DNA of 64,000 bases from Amycolatopsis acididurans (lineage in GTDB: Bacteria; Actinomycetota; Actinomycetes; Mycobacteriales; Pseudonocardiaceae). A program made the translations under genes and the position numbers. The stretch spans positions 34,095 through 98,094 of the forward strand of contig NZ_JAAXLS010000023.1 of NCBI RefSeq assembly GCF_012328925.1, given 5' to 3'. Positions 56,840-64,000 of the stretch are shown here, one piece after another; the stretch's first letter is position 1; each line of letters opens with the position of its first letter. The notes below the pieces were generated by a model. It was not told the origin of the DNA and made no database searches. It worked only from the letters and a program-made list of their open reading frames with translations.

Positions 56840-58422
56840 TCCACGCCGATCAGCAGGACGGCATCGGTCTGGCCACCCGGATAGCTCACGAACTCGACCT
56901 CGGGCCGCGTCTCGCGCAGCCGGTCGGCCAGCTCCACGTCGATCCCCGCGGGCGCGGCCGCCCCGGTCAGCACGGTCAGCAGCTCTCCGCCGGCGGCGAG
57001 CATCCGTTCGCAGACGGTCACCGCGGCCGCGAGCAGGTTCGGCGCCGACCGCGGTTCGACCAGCACGACCTCGCCGTCCACGAACCCGATGAGATCGCCC
57101 GCGTGCGCCCGGCCCACCCAGGTTATCGACTCCTCGCGGGCGACGACGAGCTCGCCACGCCGGGTGGCCGCGGCGGCCTCGGCCATCGCCACGACGTCGT
57201 CGTTCGCGCGCCGCTGCCGGTCGTGCACGGCGAGTGCGGCCAGCACCTGCACCGGCGAGGCGCACGGGATGACGACCACCTCGCGGTCGCCGATCATCGG
57301 ATGGCCCGCGGTGGCATCGGCGGCCTCGGTCAGGTCCATCCCCCCGGGCAGGATCGTGATGTGGCCGACCGCGCGCTCGGTGATCAGCCCCAGCATCTCC
57401 TCGACGCTCGGCTTGGTGCCCGCTTCCGGCGCGAGGACCGCGACGCCCTCCTCGCGCAGCAGTTCCGCGAGCGGCTCGCCGCGCACGATCGCGACGACCG
57501 TGCGGTCCGCTCCGGCCGGCGCCTCGATCGGGGTGGGCGTGATGAGCGGCTCGACGCGGACGCGGCGGGGCCTGCCCACGCCGAGGCCGGCCTCGATGGC
57601 CGCGCCGATGTCGGCGCAGTGCACGTGGACCGCGTATCCGCCGGATCCGTCGCCCGCGACCGTGACGCTGTCGCCCAGACCGCTCAGCACGCGGCGGAAC
57701 GGGGTCAGGTCGGGGTCTTGGACGTCCTCCAGCAGGTACATGACCTCCCAGGCGTAGGGAGCGGGTTCGGCCTCCGCCGCGGTGGTGTGGGCTTCGCAGG
57801 AGTGGGCGAGTTCGGTGGCGGTGCCGGTGACGACACCGGCGAGCGCGTCGAACACGGCGACCAGCCCGCGCGCGCCCGCGTCCACCACGCCCGCGGAGGC
57901 GAGCACGGGCAGCTGCTGGGGCGTCTGCTCGAGTGCCTCGGAGGCGGCCTTCGCGGCGGCCGTGACGACGTCCTGCAGCGACTGGTGCGCGTTCGTCGCG
58001 GCGGCCACGGCCTGGAGGATGGTGAGCATCGTGCCCGCGACGGGGCGGGCGACGGCCTCGGTCGCGGCCTTGTCGGCGTAGCGCAGCGCCTTCGCCAGGG
58101 CCGCCCCGTCCAGCTCGGTGGCGTCGCCCGCGGATTCGGCGAGACCGCGCAGGACCTGGGAGAGGATGACGCCCGAGTTGCCGCGCGCGTTGTGGATGGC
58201 CCCCTTCGCGAGCGCGGCGAGTGCCTGGCCGGCGCCGGTCGCCTCACTGTCGGTGACGAGTGCGTCGCGGGCGCTGGCCATGGTGTGCAGGAGGTTGGAG
58301 CCGGTGTCGGAATCGGCGACCGGGTAGACGTTGATGCCGTTGATGGCGGGTCGCAGCACGTCGAGACTGTGCACGCAGGCCGCTGCCCACGCCCTCACCG
58401 CCGTCTCGTCCAGCGCCCGCAC
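56836..58422 (-). CDS. DAK2/DegV-type (YloV/FakA-like) protein
   Basis: A protein of 528 residues. An N-terminal DhaL-type phosphotransferase domain (about 1-200) has INVYPVADSDTGSNLLHTM and GARGNSGVILSQVLRG-like motifs. A middle domain and a C-terminal DegV-like part follow. The architecture matches YloV/FakA, where the kinase works on DegV-bound fatty acids in Firmicutes; the role in actinobacteria is not fixed. GTG 58422 follows GAGGAGG by 6 nt, which rules out the much longer open frame upstream. It is divergent from rpmB. Confidence 0.88.
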
Positions 58423-58558
58423 GCACGACCTCCTCACCCAGGCTCTCCGCAGCGTATCGACCCGGGCGCGGGTGGCGCGAAGACACTCGTTACTATGGTC
58501 GAGTTGCTCAGCGCTGCTGGGCGTGGTTTGTCTTCCCTGAATGTCAAAGGAGTTCGAC

Positions 58559-58750
58559 GTGGCTGCCGTGTGCGACGTCTGTGGCAAGGGACCCGGCTTC
58601 GGCAAGGCGGTCTCGCACTCCCACCGGCGTACCAACCGCCGCTGGAACCCGAACATCCAGACCGTGCACGCCAAGGTCGGTCTGTCCCAGCGCAAGCGCC
58701 TGAACGTGTGTACCTCGTGCCTCAAGGCAGGCAAGGTCGTCCGCGGCTGA
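58559..58750 (+). CDS. rpmB: Ribosomal protein bL28
   Basis: A protein of 63 residues with zinc-binding CDVC and CTSC pairs, HRRTNRRWNPNIQ and the C-terminus CLKAGKVVRG. The GTG at 58559 sits 6 nt after AAGGAG. It is the cysteine-containing form of L28. It is divergent from the DhaL/DegV-like gene, as in other actinobacteria. Confidence 0.95.
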   Translation: MAAVCDVCGKGPGFGKAVSHSHRRTNRRWNPNIQTVHAKVGLSQRKRLNVCTSCLKAGKVVRG

Positions 58751-58769
58751 CCGTTGGCGGTTCTTCCAG

Positions 58770-58801
58770 GGCCCGGGTGGACCTCAGTCCCCCGGGCCTT
58801 T
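58770..58801 (+). terminator. Intrinsic terminator after rpmB
   Basis: An 8-bp GC stem (GGCCCGGG / CCCGGGCC) is followed by TTT. It ends just before the convergent ung gene. Confidence 0.82.
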
Positions 58802-58809
58802 CGGCGTAC

Positions 58810-59487
58810 CTAGGGAAGCTTCCAGTCGATCGGGTCAGCGCCCTGCTCCTGCAGCAGTTGGTTCGCCTTGGAGAACGGGCGGGAGCCGAAGAAGCCGTTG
58901 TGCGCCGACAGCGGGCTCGGGTGCACGGACTCGATGCACGGCACCCCGTTGAGCAGCGGTTTGAGGCTGCGCGCGTTGGAGCCCCACAGGATCGCGACCA
59001 GCGGACCGCCGCGCGCGGCCAATGCGCGGATCGCCTGCTCGGTGATCTCCTCCCAGCCCTTGCCCTTGTGCGAGTTCGGCGCGCCCGGCCGCACGGTGAG
59101 TGACCTGTTCAGCAACAGCACACCCTGCTTCGTCCACGGCGTCAGATCACCGCACGCCGGCTGCGGATGACCCAGGTCGTCGCAGTACTCCTTGAAGATG
59201 TTGATCAGCGACTTGGGCAGCGGCCGCACGTCGGGCGCCACGGCGAAGCACAGGCCGATCGGATGCCCCGGCGTCGGGTACGGATCCTGCCCGACGATCA
59301 GCACCCGCACCTCGGAAAACGGCTGCTGGAACGCCCGCAGCACGTTCTCCCCCGCGGGCAGGTACCGTCGCCCCGCCGCGATCTCCGCGCGCAGGAACTC
59401 GCCCATTCTGGCGATCCGGTCCGCGACCGGGGCGAGCGCTTCGGCCCACCCTGCTTCGACGACCTCGGGCAGCGGTTTCGCAGTCAC
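58810..59487 (-). CDS. ung: Uracil-DNA glycosylase, family 1
   Basis: Excises uracil from DNA. The protein has 225 residues with the water-activating motif GQDPYPTPGH, uracil-pocket LLLNRSLTV and DNA-intercalation HPSPLSAHNGF. The length is normal. It is in the recG-rpmB-ung-thiL neighbourhood known from mycobacteria. Confidence 0.97.
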   Translation of the reverse strand: MTAKPLPEVVEAGWAEALAPVADRIARMGEFLRAEIAAGRRYLPAGENVLRAFQQPFSEVRVLIVGQDPYPTPGHPIGLCFAVAPDVRPLPKSLINIFKEYCDDLGHPQPACGDLTPWTKQGVLLLNRSLTVRPGAPNSHKGKGWEEITEQAIRALAARGGPLVAILWGSNARSLKPLLNGVPCIESVHPSPLSAHNGFFGSRPFSKANQLLQEQGADPIDWKLP

Positions 59488-59559
59488 GGCGGCGACTTTA
59501 GCGCTTGCCTCCGCACCCTTCGGCCCGGGGAGACGGACAGCCGTGTGCCGTGGGAATTG

Positions 59560-60081
59560 TCAGTCCAGCCGCCGCAGGTGCTCGCGGAACTCCTGGGCGC
59601 GCTTGACATAACTCTCCACGACGTTCTGGATCTGGTCGGGCCCGAAGGACGTGTTCGGCCGGGTCTTCGCCGGAACGCCCAGCGCGATGTGGCCGGACGG
59701 GACGTTGGAGCGGTAGGACAGCACCGCGCCCGCCCCGACCATGCCGCCGTCCTCGATCACGGTGCCGTTGAGCACCACCGAACCCGACGCGAGCAGGCAG
59801 CCCGTGCCGATCCTCGCGCCCTCGACGTGCACCGCGTGGCCGATCGCCGAACCCGGGCCGAGGATTGTGGGCTCGATGGCGGTGGTGTGCACGACGCACC
59901 CGTCCTGGATGTTCGACCGCTCCCCGATCTCGATGTAACCGTGGTCGCCGCGCAGCACCGTCTGCGGCCACACCGAGGCGTACGCGCCGATCCGCACGTC
60001 GCCGATCACCGTCGCATCCGGATGCACATAGGCCTGCGGATGGATCTGGGGCACGCGATCCCCCAGTGCGTAAATCGCCAC
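59560..60081 (-). CDS. Gamma-carbonic-anhydrase-like hexapeptide-repeat protein
   Basis: A protein of 173 residues with a left-handed beta-helix of hexapeptide repeats (IGDVRIGAYASVW, IEIGERSNIQDGCVVHTT, IGPGSAIGHAVHVEGARIGTGC). One His ligand (VVH) and the first His of the usual GHxxxxH are present. The second reads GHAVHVE, so the canonical ligand is Glu; a nearby His may substitute. Carbonic anhydrase activity is therefore uncertain. GTG 60081 has GGAG at 5 nt; another GTG lies at 60096. Confidence 0.82.
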   Translation of the reverse strand: MAIYALGDRVPQIHPQAYVHPDATVIGDVRIGAYASVWPQTVLRGDHGYIEIGERSNIQDGCVVHTTAIEPTILGPGSAIGHAVHVEGARIGTGCLLASGSVVLNGTVIEDGGMVGAGAVLSYRSNVPSGHIALGVPAKTRPNTSFGPDQIQNVVESYVKRAQEFREHLRRLD

Positions 60082-60131
60082 GACGGCTCCAATCACTACA
60101 AACTCACTTCCCGTGCGATTGGATCACGAGC

Positions 60132-61286
60132 ATGCTCGGCCGGATAGTCCTCGCCGCCGTGACGCTCGCGGCATCGCTGATCTGGCCCTCGGGCCCCGGC
60201 GACGACCTGCACAACGGCCTCGCCGCCACCCCGCCGATGGGCTGGAACAGCTGGAACCAGGTCGGCTGCGACGGCCTGAACGAACAGGTCGTGCGCGACG
60301 CCGCGGACACCCTCGTGCGCACCGGGATGCGCGACGCGGGATACCGCTACGTCGTGGTCGACGACTGCTGGCAGGACCTCACGCGCGCCGCGGACGGTTC
60401 GCTGCGGCCCGATCCGGAGCGGTTTCCGCACGGCATCGCCGCGCTCGCGGACTACGTGCATTCGCGCGGTCTGCTGTTCGGGATCTACGCGGTACCGGGC
60501 AGCGGCACCTGCGCGATGTACAACAGTGGTTATCCCGCAACGGGAATCGGCTCGCTCGGGCACGAAGGTCAGGACGCGCGGACCTTCGCGGCCTGGGGCG
60601 TGGACTTCCTCAAGTACGACTGGTGTTACGCCGACACCCACGACGGTCTCGACGAACGGACCGCGTTCGCGAAGATGCGCGACGAACTCCAGCGCACCGG
60701 GCGGCCGATCCTCTACTCGATCTCCGAATACGGCGTCCAGCAGCCGTGGAACTGGGGCCGCGGCGTGGCGAACATGTGGCGCACCACCTACGACCTGACC
60801 CCGGACTGGAACTCGGTCACCGCCACGATCGAACAGCAGGCGGAGGTGGCCACGGGCAGCCCCGGCGCCTGGAACGACCCGGACATGCTGCAGATCGGCA
60901 ACGGCACGCTCACACCGGAGGAGGACCGCGCGCACTTCAGCATGTGGGCGGTGCTCAACGCGCCGCTGTTCGTCGGTACCGCACCGTCCGCCGACGACCT
61001 GGCGACGCTGGAGAACCCGGAGGTCATCGCCGTCGACCAGGACTTCGCGGGAACGCAGGGCCGCAGGCTGTCCACGAACGGCGCCCTCGACGTGTGGGGC
61101 AAACCGTTGTCCGGCGGTGGTTACGCGGTCGTCCTGCTCAACCGCGGCGACACACCCGCGACGATGTCGGCGGACATCGCGGGCCGGTGGCGGGTGCGGG
61201 ATCTGTGGCTGCACAAGGACGTGCCGAGCGCACGGGCGACGGTGCCCGCGCACGGGGCCGTCATGCTCCGGCTGACTCCGGCGTGA
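60132..61286 (+). CDS. Glycoside hydrolase family 27 (alpha-galactosidase-like)
   Basis: A protein of 384 residues. A hydrophobic N-terminus (about 1-19) acts as signal or anchor. The GH27 barrel begins ATPPMGWNSWN. The catalytic nucleophile is the Asp of FLKYDWCY and the acid/base Asp is in WNDPDMLQIGNG. A C-terminal beta domain (LDVWGKPLSGGGYAVVLLNRGD) follows. It probably removes alpha-galactosyl residues outside the cell. No carbohydrate-binding module is present. Its last 26 bp overlap the convergent GNAT gene. Confidence 0.9.
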   Translation: MLGRIVLAAVTLAASLIWPSGPGDDLHNGLAATPPMGWNSWNQVGCDGLNEQVVRDAADTLVRTGMRDAGYRYVVVDDCWQDLTRAADGSLRPDPERFPHGIAALADYVHSRGLLFGIYAVPGSGTCAMYNSGYPATGIGSLGHEGQDARTFAAWGVDFLKYDWCYADTHDGLDERTAFAKMRDELQRTGRPILYSISEYGVQQPWNWGRGVANMWRTTYDLTPDWNSVTATIEQQAEVATGSPGAWNDPDMLQIGNGTLTPEEDRAHFSMWAVLNAPLFVGTAPSADDLATLENPEVIAVDQDFAGTQGRRLSTNGALDVWGKPLSGGGYAVVLLNRGDTPATMSADIAGRWRVRDLWLHKDVPSARATVPAHGAVMLRLTPA

Positions 61287-61734
61287 CGTCCTTGCCGAAG
61301 CACACGCTCAGCGTCGTTCCTTTGTAGACGCCGAACTGCGGGATCTTCTCGTACCCCGAGGACTGGTACAGCGCCATCGCCTCGGGTTGGTTCAAACCGG
61401 TCTCCAGCACCATCCGCCGGTGCCCGGCGCGCGCCGCCGTGCGCTCCAGTTCGGCGAGTACCTGGCGCGCGAAACCCTTACCCCGCGCGGAATTCACCAC
61501 GAACATGCGCTTGATCTCGGCGCCCGTCGGGTTCTGCCGCGCACGCCAGCCGCCACACGCGACGGGTTCACCGCCGGCGTAGCCGACCAGGAACAACCCG
61601 TGCGGCGGCGCGAACTCCGCCGGTTCGACCGGGGTCTTGTCCTGGTCGCCGTAGCGCACGACGTACTCCTGCTGTACCTCGGCGATGAGCTTGACGGAGT
61701 CGGGATCGTCGAACGGTGTCACGCGAAGCTCCAT
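61261..61734 (-). CDS. GNAT family N-acetyltransferase
   Basis: A protein of 157 residues with a single acetyltransferase domain: acetyl-CoA loop VVNSARGKGFARQVLAELE and terminal LETGLNQPEAMALYQSSGYEKI. ATG 61734 shares its A with the thiL stop (TGATG), so translation is coupled to thiL. The substrate is unknown. Confidence 0.86.
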   Translation of the reverse strand: MELRVTPFDDPDSVKLIAEVQQEYVVRYGDQDKTPVEPAEFAPPHGLFLVGYAGGEPVACGGWRARQNPTGAEIKRMFVVNSARGKGFARQVLAELERTAARAGHRRMVLETGLNQPEAMALYQSSGYEKIPQFGVYKGTTLSVCFGKDVTPESAGA

Positions 61735-62702
61735 CACCTCCAGTGCTCCCAGCCCTTCTCGCCCCGGTACGGCCCGCCGTCCACGGTCAGCCCCGAGTCC
61801 GGCATGGTCACCGCGCCGATCCGGCGCCAGCCCTCGGGCAGGTCGGCGAAGGAGGGGAAGGTGGCCGCGAGCGCGTGGTCCTCGCCGCCGGTGAGCACCC
61901 AGTGCAGCGGGTCGCCCCCCAGTGCGGTCGACACGTCCACCAGGCGCTGCGGCACCTCCAGCAGATCGGTGCGCACGTCGATGCCGACGTTCGAGCTCTC
62001 CGCGATGTGCCCGAGATCGGCCAGCAGCCCGTCGGACACGTCGATCATGGCGGTCGCGCCGGCCTCGGCCGCGGCGGGCCCGGCGGCGTACTGCGGTTCC
62101 GGGCAGCGCTGCGCGTTGACCGCGCCGATCGGTGACCGGAACCCGCGATGCAGGACGGCCAGTCCGGCAGCGGCCCAGCCGAGCCGACCGCACACCGCGA
62201 CGACGTCGCCGGGCCGGGCGCCGGACCGTTTGACCGGCTCACGCCCACGCAGATCACCCAATGCGGTGATGCTGATCACCAGCTGGTCGGATCGCACCAT
62301 GTCGCCGCCGACGAGACCGGCGCCGGCCCGGCCTGCTTCGGCCCACATCCCGTCGGCCAGTTCGGTGATCAGGTTCGTGGGGGTGTCACCGGGGCAGGCC
62401 AGCCCGACCAGCACGGACGTCGGCACCGCGCCCATGGCCGCGATGTCGGCGAGGTTGACCGCGACCGCCTTGCGCCCGACCTGTTCCGGGGTGGACCAGT
62501 CGAGCCGGAAATGCACACCCTGCACCAGCACGTCGGTGCTCGCCACGACCCGGCCGTCGGGCGTCGCGACGATCGCCGCGTCGTCGCCGGGACCGAGCAG
62601 CGTGCTCGCGGGCTGTCTTCGGTTCTCGGTCACGGCGCGGATCAAGCCGAACTCACCCAGCTCGGCGACCGAACCGGCGTCCGGCACGTTGCGTGACGAC
62701 AC
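61734..62702 (-). CDS. thiL: Thiamine-monophosphate kinase
   Basis: Last step of thiamine diphosphate synthesis. The protein has 322 residues with an ATP/Mg motif LGPGDDAAIV, STDVLVQGVHFRLDW, GDMVRSDQ and MIDVSDGLLADL. It starts at GTG 62702. It is divergent from the stand-alone RAM-domain gene, with about 116 bp between starts. Confidence 0.95.
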   Translation of the reverse strand: MSSRNVPDAGSVAELGEFGLIRAVTENRRQPASTLLGPGDDAAIVATPDGRVVASTDVLVQGVHFRLDWSTPEQVGRKAVAVNLADIAAMGAVPTSVLVGLACPGDTPTNLITELADGMWAEAGRAGAGLVGGDMVRSDQLVISITALGDLRGREPVKRSGARPGDVVAVCGRLGWAAAGLAVLHRGFRSPIGAVNAQRCPEPQYAAGPAAAEAGATAMIDVSDGLLADLGHIAESSNVGIDVRTDLLEVPQRLVDVSTALGGDPLHWVLTGGEDHALAATFPSFADLPEGWRRIGAVTMPDSGLTVDGGPYRGEKGWEHWR

Positions 62703-62818
62703 GCGCTACCTCCGTCCCTCGTAAGTCGGAATGTCTGATCACCTATCGTCTACCGGTTGAGGTAGGTTGCTTCCACGTTCCTACCTTGAGTTCGCTGAAG
62801 AAGACGAAGGGGCGCGCC

Positions 62819-63052
62819 GTGGTTCACGCATACATCCTGATCCAGACCGAAGTCGGCAAGGCCGCCGCGGTCGCCGGGGAGATCGCGGGCATCCCCGGCG
62901 TCACTTCATCGGAGGACGTGACCGGTCCCTACGACGTCATCGTGCGCGCCGAGGCCGAGACCGTCGACCAGCTCGGGCAGCTCGTGGTCGCGAAAGTGCA
63001 GGGCGTCGAGGGCATCACGCGCACGCTGACCTGCCCGGTCGTGCACCTGTAA
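62819..63052 (+). CDS. Stand-alone Lrp/AsnC ligand-binding (RAM) domain protein
   Basis: A protein of 77 residues consisting only of the Lrp/AsnC effector domain (HAYILIQTEVGKAAAVAGEIAGIPGV, TGPYDVIVRAEA), without a DNA-binding helix. GTG 62819 follows GAAGGGG. Such small RAM proteins form oligomers that bind amino acids; the role here is unknown. It is followed 4 bp later by the DUF3515 gene. Confidence 0.88.
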   Translation: MVHAYILIQTEVGKAAAVAGEIAGIPGVTSSEDVTGPYDVIVRAEAETVDQLGQLVVAKVQGVEGITRTLTCPVVHL

Positions 63053-63056
63053 GACC

Positions 63057-63602
63057 GTGCCGGACACCGATTCGACGGGCGCGCCGCCGCGACGCCTGAT
63101 GCTGCTGGCCGCGGTGCTCGCGGTCGCGCTGGCCGCCGCGGTCGCCGTGGTGAGTCTGGTAGCGCAGTCAGGCCGCAACGACCAGCAGAACTCCGGCCAG
63201 CTCGCGCTGGTGCCGGTGCCCGCGCCGCAGGCGGGTTCGCCGAGTTGCGCGACCCTGATCCCCGCGCTGCCCGCCGATCTGATCTCCAACGGCGCGACGC
63301 TCAAGCGCCGCGAGCTGGCGGCGCCGGCGCCCGAGGCGACGGTCGCGTGGGGCCAGCCGGACGCCATCGTGCTGCGGTGCGGGCTGGAGCGGCCGCCGGA
63401 GCTGACGCCGACCGCGCAGCTGCGCGTGGTGTCCGGCGTGCAGTGGCTGCCGGTGGAAGGCGAGGGTTCGTCGACCTGGTACGTGGTCGACCGCGACGTC
63501 TACATCGGCCTGACGGTGCCGGATTCGGCCGGAACCGGCCCCCTGCAAGAGGTTTCCGACGCCGTCGCCGCCAAACTCCCCCCAACCCCCCTCCACTTCT
63601 AA
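63057..63602 (+). CDS. DUF3515 membrane-anchored protein
   Basis: A protein of 181 residues. One N-terminal helix (about 14-36) precedes an extracytoplasmic DUF3515 domain with a Cys pair (SPSCATLIPALP, IVLRCGLERPPEL) and a WYVVDRDVYIGLTVP stretch. GTG 63057 lies 4 bp after the RAM gene stop. A homologue lies near thiL in mycobacteria. Function is unknown. Confidence 0.85.
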   Translation: MPDTDSTGAPPRRLMLLAAVLAVALAAAVAVVSLVAQSGRNDQQNSGQLALVPVPAPQAGSPSCATLIPALPADLISNGATLKRRELAAPAPEATVAWGQPDAIVLRCGLERPPELTPTAQLRVVSGVQWLPVEGEGSSTWYVVDRDVYIGLTVPDSAGTGPLQEVSDAVAAKLPPTPLHF

Positions 63603-63607
63603 CCCGC

Positions 63608-64000
63608 GAGTCCAGCTTTCCCTGCGCCCGAGTCCACCGTTCCGTGCGCGCGAGTCCGGCGATCCGTGCGCCCCCGCGAGTTGGGCGTTCCGTGCGCTCG
63701 AGTCCGGCGTTCCGTGCGCGCGAGTTGAGCGTCCCGGGCGCCTGAGTCGGCCGATCCGTGCGCGCGAGTTGGACGATCCGTGCACGCGGGTCGGGCCTTC
63801 CGAGCGCCCGAGTCGGGCGATCCCTGCGCCTGAGTCCGGCGATCCGTGTGCCCGAAATGCCAACTCGGACGCGTGGAAGTCCAGACTCGCGCGCACGGAA
63901 GTCTGAACTCGCGCACACGGAACGCCGGACTCGCGCACCGGAAGGCCGGACTCGGGCGCACGGAAGTCTGGACTCGGGCGCTGGGAACGGCGGACTCGCG
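63608..64000. repeat. Degenerate 22-bp repeat array in two inverted blocks
   Basis: Eleven units begin with GAGT-type starts at 63608, 63630, 63652, 63678, 63700, 63722, 63744, 63766, 63788, 63810 and 63832. Spacing is 22 bp except one of 26. The consensus is near GAGTCCGGCGATCCGTGCGC. After a divergent unit at 63854 the orientation flips: seven units ending in ACTC-type ends follow at 63866, 63888, 63910, 63932, 63953, 63975 and 63997 (22 bp apart, one of 21), running off the window. No gene is credible here; open frames across it arise from the repeat. Confidence 0.92.

Noticed and set aside
63168..63961. Several open frames of 120-256 codons on the minus strand at the right edge
   Set aside because: They cross the 22-bp repeat, whose period makes all frames open, and the translations are simple repeats; the upstream part is antisense to DUF3515.
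63608..64000. CRISPR array
   Set aside because: Units follow each other every 22 bp with no unique spacers, the orientation flips, and no cas gene is present.

Overview
The window is high-GC actinobacterial chromosome. Gene order and content (ftsY-smc-acyP, sepIVA-DUF177-rpmF-rnc-mutM, rsmD-coaD, pyc, recG-DAK-rpmB-ung-thiL) follow the conserved block known from Mycobacterium and Streptomyces. ESX/type VII-type substrates, frequent GTG starts, a mycothiol-type DinB protein and a degenerate 22-bp extragenic repeat point to a Pseudonocardiaceae member, probably Amycolatopsis-like (inference). No rRNA, tRNA, insertion sequence or CRISPR array was seen.

Layout. 1-9.9 kb is purine and glyoxylate metabolism: a xanthine-dehydrogenase-type operon interleaved with an 8-oxoguanine-deaminase-like gene, a PucR-family regulator, malate synthase with a DUF6986 partner, and a divergent IclR regulator. 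Purines degrade through urate and allantoin to glyoxylate, which malate synthase consumes, so the region reads as one catabolic route.

9.9-18.9 kb holds two adjacent copies of a six-family cassette linked to type VII secretion. Each copy has an EspC-like small substrate, a large WxG-containing secreted protein, a PsbP/DUF1795-like protein, a YbaB/EbfC-like protein, a membrane protein and a DUF4333 lipoprotein. In the left copy one gene is broken by a 116-bp tandem duplication.

19-28 kb carries ftsY, anmK with a sodium/solute symporter, smc and acylphosphatase. 28.7-36.5 kb is a complete kdp potassium-uptake locus (an uncharacterised 26-aa membrane ORF, then kdpF-A-B-C-D-E), divergent from asnB. 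38.7-50 kb holds a stress-type membrane protein, an alpha/beta hydrolase, mutM, rnc, rpmF, DUF177, sepIVA, a secreted RNase Sa-type ribonuclease, coaD, rsmD, a HelD-type helicase, a flavin monooxygenase and a cyclopropane-synthase-like methyltransferase. 50-63.6 kb contains pyc, a subtilase homologue that has lost its catalytic histidine, recG, a DhaL/DegV-type protein, rpmB, ung, a gamma-carbonic-anhydrase-like protein, a GH27 glycosidase, a GNAT, thiL, a stand-alone Lrp-type RAM-domain protein and DUF3515.

The last 390 bp (63.6-64 kb) is an array of 22-bp units in two opposite-facing blocks, running off the window. The strongest candidates for undescribed biology are this repeat array and the duplicated type VII cassette with its duplication-disrupted gene.
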